Under the pieces are notes generated by a model, which had not been told where the DNA came from, did not search any database, and saw only the letters and a program-made list of their open reading frames with translations. Below are positions 1 through 8,111 of a stretch of DNA of 64,000 nt, piece by piece (position 1 is the first letter of the stretch; each line of letters opens with the position of its first letter). Source of the stretch: Calothrix sp. PCC 7103 (GTDB lineage Bacteria; Cyanobacteriota; Cyanobacteriia; Cyanobacteriales; Nostocaceae); contig NZ_KB217478.1 in NCBI RefSeq assembly GCF_000331305.1, forward strand, positions 7,781,481 through 7,845,480, given 5' to 3'. Both the position numbers and the translations under genes were made by a program.

Positions 1-331
1 GTGCCATCAATTCTCCTAAGTCAAAGGGTTTGACCATATAGTCATCGGCGCCTGCATCTAGTCCAATAATTTTATCGGCGATAGTATCGCGAGCAGTAAG
101 CATTAAAATGGGAACAGGCAAATTACGTGAGCGCAGTTTTTGACAAAACTTAATACCATCTAGCTTAGGCAATGTAATATCTAGCACAATTAAGTTATAA
201 TCAAATGTCTCCACGTAATTTAATGCGGCTTCACCATCTTGCACAACATCTACCGTGTACTGACGATTCGTCAACGCTTCCGCTAGCATATCCGCTATTT
301 GCACATCATCTTCAACAACTAAAATACGCAT
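1..331 (-). CDS. OmpR-family response regulator, N-terminal part (cut by window edge)
   Basis: The ATG is at 331 on the minus strand, and 110 codons are visible before the window ends. The translation begins MRILVVEDDVQIADMLAEAL and is a complete-looking receiver domain: acidic pair at residues 8-9, phospho-acceptor D51 in VLDITLP, then LTARDT and the lysine of MVKPFDL. This pattern is typical of regulators with an OmpR/PhoB winged-helix output domain, which would lie to the left of the window. The gene starts 58 bp from a divergent sensor kinase at 390, so the two probably form a cognate pair. A TCACATTT half-site lies about 20 bp upstream of its start. The output domain and target are unknown because they are not in view. 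Confidence 0.93.
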   Translation of the reverse strand, partial: MRILVVEDDVQIADMLAEALTNRQYTVDVVQDGEAALNYVETFDYNLIVLDITLPKLDGIKFCQKLRSRNLPVPILMLTARDTIADKIIGLDAGADDYMVKPFDLGELMA

Positions 332-389
332 TTGAACCCAATATCTTAAATGTGAATTTGTATTTATAGATTACTAGCATAAAAACAAT

Positions 390-1763
390 ATGAAATGGTC
401 TGTAGAGGGAAAATGGATTGCAAGTGGTTTCGCGATGGCGATGGCGGTTACTGGGTATATTAGTTTGATTTCTTACCAAAATGCTACCAGATTAGCAGAA
501 ACTATTGTAAAAGTAAAAGAGACTCATGAAGTTATTGAGACTTTAGTTGGTGTTGTTGCTCATTTAAACGAAGCTGAATCTGGACGAAGCGGTTATATAC
601 TTTTCGGAGATGACTTAGAATTACAGCGTTACAATCAAGCTATTGAAAAAATCAAGCCAAGAATCAAAACATTAGAAAAGCTATTTGCAGATGATTCCAA
701 TCAAAAGCAAAGATTAATCACACTAGAATCTTTACTGGCTCAAAGGCTCGTGATATCTAATCAAACTATTCAATTATATAGAAAAAAGCCCTCTTTACAA
801 AAAAACCAAGCTCAGTTAGTGGCTGATAATAATCGTAACCGCAATGAAATTCAGCAACTTATTGAACAAATGCAAAGTCAAGAAGAACAAGCATTAGATG
901 TATGGGTAAAACAATCTCAATCTAACGTTCAGTCAAGAATGCTAATTGAAATTTTTGGAACTTTGTTAACATTTACTTTGCTTTTTGGTGTTTATGCTCA
1001 ACTTTATCGACAATTAGTAAAACGTCAACAAGCAGAAGCGAAACAACTCCAACTTACAAAAGAAAAAGAATTAGGTGAACTCAAACTGCAATTTTTCTCA
1101 ATGGCTTCTCATGAGTTTCGTACACCTTTAAGTATCATTTTGGGGTCGTCTCAACTTTTAGAAGAAAGTCTTCAACTATTTGTAGAAAAAAAGAGGCTGA
1201 AAAATCTCTACCGCATCCAAACTAATGCTCGATTAATGACTCAATTACTCTCAGATATTCTGACATTAGCAAGAGCTGAAGCTGGAAAATTAGAGTATAA
1301 ACCTCAATTATTAGAAATGCAGAGTTTTTGCCTCAATTTAGTTGAAGATATGCAAACTTTAAGCGAATCTAGCCATGAAATTCAATTTGAGATGGAAGGT
1401 AGTGCAAGTAACGCATGGGTAGATGAAAAATTATTATATTCTATTTTAAGTAATTTACTTTATAACGCCATTAAATATTCACCTCAAAGTCGAAATATTT
1501 ATTTTAAATTGATCTGCCAAAATCAAGCTATAATATTTCAGGTCAAAGACCAGGGAATTGGCATCTCTCAAACAACTCAACAGGAGATGTACGAACCTTT
1601 TCGACGAGGTGAAAATGCCTTGGGTATTCTTGGTACAGGATTGGGATTAGCAGTTGTAAAAAAATGTATAGAACTACATCAAGGACAAATTGATCTAGAA
1701 AGTCAAGAGGGGGTTGGCACTACTTTTACTGTTACTATTCCGCAAAATAAAGAAATATTATAA
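390..1763 (+). CDS. CHASE3-type membrane sensor histidine kinase
   Basis: This 457-residue protein has a first membrane segment at about residues 10-28 and a CHASE3-like extracytoplasmic helical sensor from about 30 to 180 (VAHLNEAESGRSGYILFGD is the typical CHASE3 signature). A second membrane segment lies at about 184-206. HisKA follows with the phospho-acceptor H241 in SHEFRTPLS, and then an HATPase_c domain with N-box N359 in LYNAIKYSP, G1 box DQGIGIS (387-393) and G2 box GTGLGLA (415-421). All catalytic motifs are intact. It would autophosphorylate and pass phosphate to a receiver domain, most likely that of the divergent regulator ending at 331. The ligand is unknown. No strong ribosome binding site is visible before the ATG. 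Confidence 0.93.
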   Translation: MKWSVEGKWIASGFAMAMAVTGYISLISYQNATRLAETIVKVKETHEVIETLVGVVAHLNEAESGRSGYILFGDDLELQRYNQAIEKIKPRIKTLEKLFADDSNQKQRLITLESLLAQRLVISNQTIQLYRKKPSLQKNQAQLVADNNRNRNEIQQLIEQMQSQEEQALDVWVKQSQSNVQSRMLIEIFGTLLTFTLLFGVYAQLYRQLVKRQQAEAKQLQLTKEKELGELKLQFFSMASHEFRTPLSIILGSSQLLEESLQLFVEKKRLKNLYRIQTNARLMTQLLSDILTLARAEAGKLEYKPQLLEMQSFCLNLVEDMQTLSESSHEIQFEMEGSASNAWVDEKLLYSILSNLLYNAIKYSPQSRNIYFKLICQNQAIIFQVKDQGIGISQTTQQEMYEPFRRGENALGILGTGLGLAVVKKCIELHQGQIDLESQEGVGTTFTVTIPQNKEIL

Positions 1764-1780
1764 TAATATAAATTTTACTG

Positions 1781-1799
1781 TCACTTTTTAATCACATTT
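1781..1799 (+). promoter_or_regulatory. TCAC direct-repeat site 1, upstream of the CNNM gene
   Basis: The site reads TCACTTTTTAATCACATTT, with two TCAC half-sites 11 bp apart. The same element, with few changes, occurs at 14701 (+), 14080 (-) and 6329 (-). This copy points toward the CNNM gene at 1971, 172 bp away. Direct repeats of one helical turn are typical binding sites of OmpR/PhoB-type regulators; assignment to a particular regulator is inference. Confidence 0.5.
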
Positions 1800-1970
1800 A
1801 TCTTATACACTAGTAACGTTTGTATAACATAATACTATTTATAATTAATTTTCATGATTTGGCGTCATTTTAAACCTCTCTTACTATGTTCTCCCGAATG
1901 CCTACTTTTTACACTCAAGACCAATAATATAGAATATCAGTATATAGTCACATCTATCTAGGTATTATAA

Positions 1971-3266
1971 ATGTCTGCCATTGCTACAGAAATTTTCTTT
2001 GTCCTTGTACTCATTATTGCTAACGGTATATTTTCAGGTTCAGAAATTGCTGTTGTATCATCTCGTAAAGTTCGCCTTGAGCAAATGGCAAGTCGAGGAA
2101 ATTCTAAAGCTAGAGCTGCGTTGCGACTAGTAAACTCTCCCAATGATTTTTTCTCTACTGTCCAGATTGGTATTACATTAATTGGTATCCTGAGCGGGGC
2201 CGTGGGTGGGGCAACCTTAGCTCAACGGATAAAGCCTACATTAGATACTATTCCAATTCTAAAACCTTACAGCGAAGGTATTAGTGTTGTAATAGTAGTA
2301 ACTATTATTACCTATTTATCTTTAGTGGTTGGGGAACTGGCGCCTAAACGAGTAGCATTGAGTAATCCTGAAAAAATAGCTTGCACGGTAGCTAAACCGA
2401 TGCGGTCGCTTTCGTTTATTACAGCCCCATTTGTACGTATTCTCAGTTTTTCTACTGATACATTGCTGAATATTTTGGGTGTGCGGGCAACTGAAGAGCA
2501 AGCAATGACTGAAGAAGAAATTAAAGTGCTAATAGAGCAAGCTACAGAGTCGGGAACCTTCGAGGAATCCGAACAAGAAATGCTTGAGCGAGTATTTCGT
2601 TTCGGTGACCGTCGTATCAAAACTTTGATGACACCGAAATTCGATATCACATGGCTCGATATTAACACACCACTAGAAGAACTTGAACATTTGGTTAGAG
2701 AAAGTAATCATTCCAGATTTCCTGTGGCTAGAGAAAATTTGGACAACTGCTTGGGTATTTTGCGCGGTAAAAATTTTCTATCCGCGCGTTTAAGTGGACA
2801 AGAAGTTAACCTTGAGACAATACTTCAACCACCCCTGCATGTTCCCGAAAATATGACAGCTTTAAAAGTTTTGGAGGAATTTAAACTAACGGGCATACAT
2901 ATGGCACTAATTACTGATGAATACGGTAACATTGAAGGCTTGGTAACGCTTAATGATTTAATGGAAGCAATAGTTGGCGATATTACTGCAAGAGAAGATT
3001 TAGAGCAACCAATGGTAGTTAGGCGAGAAGATGGCTCCTTACTAGTAGATGGTCTGCTTCCAACCGATGAACTCAAAGATTTGCTCAATAAAGAATCACT
3101 AGCTGAAGAAGAAACGGGAAATTACCATACCCTTGCTGGATTTGTCATTACTTTCTTGAAATATATACCGAAAGCTGGCGATCGTTTTGAATGGGATGGA
3201 CTACGGTTTGAGGTAGTCGATATGGACGGTACGCGAGTAGATAAAGTTTTAATCACACCAATTTAA
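1971..3266 (+). CDS. CNNM/CorC (hemolysin family) membrane protein with CBS pair
   Basis: This 431-residue protein starts MSAIATEIFFVLVLIIANG. The CNNM (DUF21) membrane domain covers about residues 1-190 with several hydrophobic segments and the family signatures GSEIAVVSSRK and VVGELAPKRVAL. Two CBS domains follow (about 210-330, with SRFPVA and ALITDEYGNIEGLVTLNDLMEAIVG-like strings), then a CorC_HlyC domain (about 345-430, ending in VDMDGTRVDKVLI). Length and order match the TlyC/YtfL/CorC-like family, which is implicated in Mg2+ or other divalent cation efflux; the hemolysin name is historical. It is a single gene between a kinase and a response regulator, with a TCAC repeat element 172 bp upstream. 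The substrate is not decidable from sequence. Confidence 0.92.
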   Translation: MSAIATEIFFVLVLIIANGIFSGSEIAVVSSRKVRLEQMASRGNSKARAALRLVNSPNDFFSTVQIGITLIGILSGAVGGATLAQRIKPTLDTIPILKPYSEGISVVIVVTIITYLSLVVGELAPKRVALSNPEKIACTVAKPMRSLSFITAPFVRILSFSTDTLLNILGVRATEEQAMTEEEIKVLIEQATESGTFEESEQEMLERVFRFGDRRIKTLMTPKFDITWLDINTPLEELEHLVRESNHSRFPVARENLDNCLGILRGKNFLSARLSGQEVNLETILQPPLHVPENMTALKVLEEFKLTGIHMALITDEYGNIEGLVTLNDLMEAIVGDITAREDLEQPMVVRREDGSLLVDGLLPTDELKDLLNKESLAEEETGNYHTLAGFVITFLKYIPKAGDRFEWDGLRFEVVDMDGTRVDKVLITPI

Positions 3267-3423
3267 ACTCGAACAAAATGTTAGTTTTACCCCTAATATG
3301 AGAATTAGGTTTTTTTTAAACTTTTATAAAATGCTGCTAATGGCAGATATAAAATAAGTTTGACTCTTGTACTTTGAGAACAAAGCCTTGCAATTTTAGG
3401 TGCATTATTTATTAAATTAGTAT

Positions 3424-4101
3424 ATGCGAATATTACTTGTGGAAGATGACCCAGAACAGTTAGAGCCATTACAGGGTGTACTATCTGAATCTGGATATAT
3501 TGTAGATGGCGTTGAAGATGGCGACACTGCACAGTGGCTTTTATCTAAAAAGGAATATGATTTGCTGATTTTAGACTGGATGCTACCCACCGTTAGCGGG
3601 CTAAGTCTTTGTCGGCAGTATCGACTTCTTGGCAAAACGGCGCCTGTGTTGATGCTTACTGCGAAGGATACTACACTCGATAAAGTAGAGGGTCTAGATG
3701 CGGGAGCAGATGACTATCTTGTAAAACCTGCTGACTTAGTGGAACTTTTAGCGCGTGTGCGTGCTTTGGGTAGACGTTCTCCTACTTGGGTTGGAAATAC
3801 TCTCCGTGTTGCTGACCTGCAATTGCACCTAGATACATTAACGGTTGAACGTAACCAACAAACTATAGAGTTATCACCGCGCGAAACTCAATTACTAGAG
3901 TATTTAATGCGTCACCAAAATCAAATCTTAACGCGCGAGCAAATTGAAGAAGCATTGTGGGAGTGGGGTTCTGAGCCAGAAAGTAATGCACTAACCGTAT
4001 TAGTACGTAAGTTACGGAATCGTTTGCAACTCGTTGGCGCCGATTTGTGGATAAAAACGGTATATGGTATGGGTTATAGTTTGAAAGCACAGGATAATTA
4101 G
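3424..4101 (+). CDS. OmpR-family response regulator, RppA/NrsR-like
   Basis: This 225-residue protein begins MRILLVEDDPEQLEPLQ. The receiver has D51 in LILDWMLP and K101 in YLVKPADL. The winged-helix DNA-binding domain spans about 130-222 and contains LSPRETQLLEYLMRHQNQIL and a recognition region SEPESNALTVLVRKLR. The SNxLxxLVRxLR pattern and the downstream kinase resemble the cyanobacterial RppA/NrsR group, which includes a nickel and redox responsive regulator in Synechocystis; this sub-assignment is family recall, not shown here. Its 3' end overlaps the antisense lipoprotein gene by 4 bp, and the likely partner kinase starts at 4717 on the same strand. Confidence 0.92.
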   Translation: MRILLVEDDPEQLEPLQGVLSESGYIVDGVEDGDTAQWLLSKKEYDLLILDWMLPTVSGLSLCRQYRLLGKTAPVLMLTAKDTTLDKVEGLDAGADDYLVKPADLVELLARVRALGRRSPTWVGNTLRVADLQLHLDTLTVERNQQTIELSPRETQLLEYLMRHQNQILTREQIEEALWEWGSEPESNALTVLVRKLRNRLQLVGADLWIKTVYGMGYSLKAQDN

Positions 4102-4718
4102 TTTTTAACTCGATAACTTACAAATCTGGAAATATCTTCTCTGGATAATCCTAGCTGTTGAATTAGCGTAGTTTTAATAGTGGGTAAGTCTGTAACTGGA
4201 TACTCGAACTCTAAGTTTTGTAGTATAGAGTTAGCTGTATTAACCGTGACTAAAGTAACTCCTTCCTTTTTTTCAATTTCAGCCAAAATTCCTAAAACTT
4301 TGAATGCAGACCGTACCTGCATTTTTCTACCTACTTGCAAAACATCTTTCGCTTGCGTCTGTCCCATTTCTTGAGCAATTATGCTTTTAGCAGTATTTAC
4401 TCCTGTAACTGGTAAAACAAATCTTATTTTTTTGAGTACAGAATTTTCTGTTTGATATTCAACTACAGTAGAATCTCGCTTTTTTTCAACTTCAACTGCC
4501 GTAACTAGTACATTGAGTGCAAATTGTGCTTTTACCGTTTGTTTGTCTGCTTGTAACTTACTTGTGGTATTATATGAACGGCTTAATATCTGGTTTGTAA
4601 ACGATTCACCACAAGAAGCAAAACTAATTAAAAACAGTGGCAGTAACAAAAGTGTGAGTAGAGAATAATGTAGTTTTTGTAACCAATAGAGCATTGAAAT
4701 AAAAATATGAGTTATCAT
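4098..4718 (-). CDS. Putative lipoprotein with two tandem copies of an unknown domain
   Basis: This 206-residue protein has a long hydrophobic N-terminus ending in the lipobox-like FASC, with C36 as the probable lipidated cysteine. Residues from about 66 to 125 and from about 138 to 200 look like two diverged copies of one unit. Both contain a VEVEKK or AEIEKK segment, then a TENSVL or TANSIL segment, a PVTG/PVTD turn and a helix ending near a glutamine-leucine pair. I do not recognise the domain. The gene lies antisense between a response regulator and a kinase, overlapping the first by 4 bp and sharing a CATG with the start of the second. An internal ATG at 4694 is an alternative start. A sensory accessory role with the kinase is only a guess. 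Confidence 0.75.
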   Translation of the reverse strand: MITHIFISMLYWLQKLHYSLLTLLLLPLFLISFASCGESFTNQILSRSYNTTSKLQADKQTVKAQFALNVLVTAVEVEKKRDSTVVEYQTENSVLKKIRFVLPVTGVNTAKSIIAQEMGQTQAKDVLQVGRKMQVRSAFKVLGILAEIEKKEGVTLVTVNTANSILQNLEFEYPVTDLPTIKTTLIQQLGLSREDISRFVSYRVKN

Positions 4719-5985
4719 GTTTAATCGTAGCCGTAGTAATTTAGCTTTATGGTTTACCTTAACAATGGGAAGTATTTTGGTAGGTTTTGCCTCAGTGCTA
4801 TATTACCAAGAAGTTTTAGATTCGTTAAGGAATCTCGACCAACTACTAGACAAAAAATCTAGAGTAATGGCAGTAAATGCAAAGTATGACACTCTTAAGC
4901 AACAGCTTGATTTAGAAAATGTGCCTCTACTAGGTAGTAACGTATCACCAGTAGATAGTGACCTCGTGTACGTGCGTTGGTATGATACTCAAAAGCAAAT
5001 AGTACAATTTTCCGGCGCCACTCCACCTCTTAGTTTAACAACCACTCTTGGATTTCATACAATAAAACCTGAATATAATCAAGTTAGAATAACGTTCCGA
5101 GATACTTGGTTGCGTGAGTTAACACTTCCCATATATCAAGATGATTTATTAATTGGTTATCTTCAAGTTGCAACACCACTAACATATACTCAAAATGATT
5201 TGGCTCATTTACGCTTAGTTTTACTTTTAACAGTTCCAGCAACTTTAGGAGTTATTGGGTTAGCTGGTTGGTGGTTAGGAGGACTAGCAATGCAACCAAT
5301 TCGTGAAAGCTATGACCAACTACAACGCTTTACTGCTGATGCTTCTCATCAATTACGCTCACCCTTGTCAGCAATTAACAGCAATGCTCAGTATGGATTA
5401 ATTTCTAATAACCCTTCTGTACAACGTCAACGATTTGAAAATATTGTTGATGTTGCGAAGTCTATGAGTACTCTTATAAATAACTTGCTGCTTCTGGCAC
5501 GTCATGCTGGTCGATTAGCTCCCGAATCTTTGCAACCAGTTGATTTAAAGAATGAACTTTTAAAAATAGCTGACCAATACACGAACCTAGAAATTGCACA
5601 GCATATCAATCTTACTTATAAATTACCAAGTCATAGTTTAAAAGTACTGGGCGATGCTGATTTACTACATCAAGCAGTAGTTAACTTATTAAATAACGCA
5701 TGTAAATATACAAAAGCAGGTGGTCAAGTTCAGTTAAATTTGTTCGCTCAGTCTTCTTGGGCAGTTATTGAAGTAATAGATACTGGTATGGGCATTCCAG
5801 AAGCTGATTTACCACACATTTTCGAGCGATTTTACCGAGTTGATAAAAAACGTGCGCGCTCGTCTGGTGGATACGGTTTAGGATTATCTATTGTTCAACA
5901 AATTATTTCTGCACACGGAGGATATATTCGTGTTAAAAGTTTAATTCATAAAGGCTCCACTTTCAAAATTATTTTGCCATTGTAG
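4717..5985 (+). CDS. Membrane sensor histidine kinase, RppB-like
   Basis: This 422-residue kinase has one membrane segment at about 10-29, an extracytoplasmic domain to about 160 and a second membrane segment at about 166-188. HisKA carries H211 in SHQLRSPLS. HATPase_c has N327 in LLNNACKYT, DTGMGI (355-360) and GYGLGL (385-390). The residue after the histidine is glutamine rather than the more usual glutamate, which may affect phosphotransfer rates. The N-terminus (SNLALWFTLTMGS) and its position after a RppA-like regulator suggest an RppB-type kinase. Its ATG shares a CATG with the start of the antisense lipoprotein gene, so its promoter and ribosome binding site must lie inside that gene. 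Confidence 0.92.
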   Translation: MFNRSRSNLALWFTLTMGSILVGFASVLYYQEVLDSLRNLDQLLDKKSRVMAVNAKYDTLKQQLDLENVPLLGSNVSPVDSDLVYVRWYDTQKQIVQFSGATPPLSLTTTLGFHTIKPEYNQVRITFRDTWLRELTLPIYQDDLLIGYLQVATPLTYTQNDLAHLRLVLLLTVPATLGVIGLAGWWLGGLAMQPIRESYDQLQRFTADASHQLRSPLSAINSNAQYGLISNNPSVQRQRFENIVDVAKSMSTLINNLLLLARHAGRLAPESLQPVDLKNELLKIADQYTNLEIAQHINLTYKLPSHSLKVLGDADLLHQAVVNLLNNACKYTKAGGQVQLNLFAQSSWAVIEVIDTGMGIPEADLPHIFERFYRVDKKRARSSGGYGLGLSIVQQIISAHGGYIRVKSLIHKGSTFKIILPL

Positions 5986-6045
5986 GGTGCGTCACAGCTT
6001 AAACATTCTACAGCGAAGCAACAACTAAAGTAGCTGTGACGCACC
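5986..6045. repeat. Inverted-repeat hairpin (GGTGCGTCAC family)
   Basis: The arms GGTGCGTCACAGCT (5986-5999) and its exact reverse complement (6032-6045) flank a 32-nt loop containing CGAAGCAA. The element begins directly after the kinase stop codon. A relative with the same arm core and the same loop motif lies at 37099-37166. It could act as a terminator, but the shared loop shows it belongs to a dispersed repeat family. Confidence 0.85.
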
Positions 6046-6233
6046 ATCAATAATTTTAGATTATGGTGTATCTCGCGTGTTGATGGCACATCTGGGAAGC
6101 TTGTTCGTGGTGCTGTTTGTGGCGCCGTTTGTGCTATTTGAGCGTTAGTTAATCAAGGCGCCATTGCGTCAACTACAAAGCATAAAGCTGGCAATGTAGC
6201 AAATAATGATAAGAATCTTAAAAATCTATCCAT
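6046..6233 (-). pseudogene. Remnant of a secreted, possibly SLH-domain, protein gene
   Basis: On the minus strand an ATG at 6233 opens a signal-peptide-like stretch (MDRFLRFLSLFATLPALCFV, then VDAMAP) that ends at a TGA (6153-6155) after 26 codons. Reading on in the same frame gives a Q/A/T/P-rich linker and FPDVPS, a string typical of the start of S-layer homology domains. Coding character then fades as the frame enters the hairpin repeat at 5986-6045. The simplest reading is a broken gene with an in-frame stop, truncated by the repeat. A TCAC-type element in the same orientation lies 96 bp upstream of its ATG. The assignment rests on a short motif and is tentative. Confidence 0.4.
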
Positions 6234-6328
6234 AATGAATGCCTCAAACATTATAATACAGGTTTTTCAAAAATGCTAAGTTTATAATTGAGTTAGCGCA
6301 TCTATCTATTGAATATATCTTTGGAAAA

Positions 6329-6347
6329 AAATGTGATTTAAATATGA
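6329..6347 (-). promoter_or_regulatory. TCAC direct-repeat site 4
   Basis: Read on the minus strand the site is TCATATTTAAATCACATTT. It matches the element at 14080 except for a decayed first half-site and two spacer positions. By orientation it belongs with the gene remnant starting at 6233 (96 bp away); it is also 71 bp upstream of the antiporter at 6418 on the other strand. Regulatory use is inferred from the recurrence of the motif. Confidence 0.4.
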
Positions 6348-6417
6348 CTATCCTTACATTTGATAGCTAAATTAAAAATTAGGTAAGATAAAGTCAAAAC
6401 AAATTTATAAAATCAAA

Positions 6418-7968
6418 GTGGATGTTGCTTCTTTAATCACTGTTTCAATTATTCTCCTGCTCCTAGCCACAGGTGTTGCCCTGATAACACGGCGGCTTCG
6501 TGTTCCTTATGTTACAGGTTTAGTGTTGGCAGGTTTGCCAATTACTGAGCTACTGTCTCGCCGCATTGGTTTAGACCCAATCCTTGTTTTAAATCTTTTC
6601 TTACCAATTCTCGTATTTGAAGCTGGTATCAATACAGATATCCGGCGCCTACGCAATGCGTTTAAACCAATTGCCCTTCTAGCTGGGCCAGGGGCTGTGT
6701 TTTCCAGTGCTATTATTGCCATCCTATTGAAATCGTTGTTAGGACTAGCTTGGATACCTGCTCTACTTATAGGAGTAATTCTAGCAAACACTGATACTGT
6801 TTCCATGATTGCCGTCTTCAAAGAAATACCAGTACCGTCGCGACTTTCCACTATTGTTGAAGGAGAAACTCTATTTAATGATGCCGCTGCTTTAGTTTCG
6901 TTCAACCTGATTTTGCAAGTATACTCGACAGGTTCGCTTACGTTCGTAGAAGGAGTCCAGCAACTGCTATTTATCTCTCTAGGAGGTTGCCTCGTTGGGT
7001 TAGTCTTGGGCTACTTAAGTATACCTATATTTAACCGTTTAGATGATCCCCTTAGCAGTCTTTTACTAACTGTCGCAGTTGCATTAGGAACTTTTCAGGT
7101 TGGGCAATTTATCGGTGTATCAGGTGCTGTGGCTGTAGTTGTAGCTGGATTAATTTTCGGCAATTTAGGGTTGGGCAATACTTCTGCTTCTAGTCGTATC
7201 ACATTGTTGAGTTTCTGGGAATATGCCAGTTTCACTGTTAACACCTTCATTTTTCTACTGATTGGTGTAGAAATTAACCTGGTAACACTTTGGAGGACTT
7301 TACCTGCAATTCTACTGGCAGTTTTGGCGTATCAAGCCGGACGAGTTATTACGGTCTATCCCCTACTAGGTATGGTGCGTTGGTTTGACCGTCCAATTCC
7401 AATGCGCTGGCAACATTTACTATTTTTAGGCAATATCAAAGGTTCACTTTCAATGGCTCTGGCGTTAAGCTTACCCACCACACTACCAGGGCGAGAAGGT
7501 CTAATCGCTTTAGTCTTCGGCTGTGTACTATTGTCATTAGTGGGGCAGGGGTTAAGCTTACCTTGGTTAGTCAAACGCTTAAACTTATCTAAATTTTCAG
7601 AGGCACAGCAACAGGTTGAACAATTGCAAGCCCAATTAATTACAGCTAAAGCAGCGCAAGATGAATTAGATATGCTATTAAAAACAGGAGTATTACCAAA
7701 AGCTGTATATGAGGAAATGCGTTCAGCTTACCAAGTGCAAATAGCAAGTGCAGAAAAGGCATTACGAGAATTATATAATCGGCGCCCAGATCAATATGAT
7801 AGCAAAAGTGGAGAATACAAAAAACTTGATGCGATTCGCCGTCGATTGCTTCTGGCTTCTAAAGCTGCACTAAACGACGCAATACGTAAACGAATTCTTT
7901 CAGAAGAAATTGCGCGTGGACGGCTTAAAAAAATTGATGAGCAATTGCTAAAGCTAGAAGATGATTAA
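6418..7968 (+). CDS. CPA1-family Na+/H+ antiporter (first of two)
   Basis: This 516-residue protein starts at a GTG. About a dozen hydrophobic segments fill residues 1-390 and match the Na_H_Exchanger fold: LVLNLFLPILVFEAGIN, an ANTDTVSMIAVFKE segment carrying the ion-site aspartates, and EGETLFNDAAALV. A cytoplasmic, probably coiled-coil tail (about 395-516) is rich in Q, K and E. It would exchange Na+ (or K+) for protons across the plasma or thylakoid membrane. Its last about 12 codons lie inside the 161-bp direct repeat (7933-8093), and a second decayed copy of that gene end lies at 9811. The original neighbour on the right was probably the DUF3124-TrkA operon. Confidence 0.93.
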   Translation: MDVASLITVSIILLLLATGVALITRRLRVPYVTGLVLAGLPITELLSRRIGLDPILVLNLFLPILVFEAGINTDIRRLRNAFKPIALLAGPGAVFSSAIIAILLKSLLGLAWIPALLIGVILANTDTVSMIAVFKEIPVPSRLSTIVEGETLFNDAAALVSFNLILQVYSTGSLTFVEGVQQLLFISLGGCLVGLVLGYLSIPIFNRLDDPLSSLLLTVAVALGTFQVGQFIGVSGAVAVVVAGLIFGNLGLGNTSASSRITLLSFWEYASFTVNTFIFLLIGVEINLVTLWRTLPAILLAVLAYQAGRVITVYPLLGMVRWFDRPIPMRWQHLLFLGNIKGSLSMALALSLPTTLPGREGLIALVFGCVLLSLVGQGLSLPWLVKRLNLSKFSEAQQQVEQLQAQLITAKAAQDELDMLLKTGVLPKAVYEEMRSAYQVQIASAEKALRELYNRRPDQYDSKSGEYKKLDAIRRRLLLASKAALNDAIRKRILSEEIARGRLKKIDEQLLKLEDD

Positions 7969-8093
7969 TGACTCTTTAAAAATTCGGTTTTGGAGATAAA
8001 GCATTATTGTTTTTTTGAGTTTTGATGAACTTACCAGGACTAATAAAAGAAACTCCTTGCTGAAATTCAGTAGCAATCATTATTGCCTCCACT
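7933..8093. repeat. 161-bp direct repeat, copy A
   Basis: This stretch is 157/161 identical to 9811-9971, with no gaps. It contains the 3' end of the antiporter gene and, on the other strand, a second 3' fragment of the DUF3124 gene (ending KTQKNNNALSPKPNF instead of KTQKNNNVLSPKPNF). The two copies bracket 1717 bp carrying the efflux-adaptor gene, so they look like the scar of an insertion or duplication event. Confidence 0.93.
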
Positions 8094-8111
8094 TTGGTAA
8101 GAATCTATATT

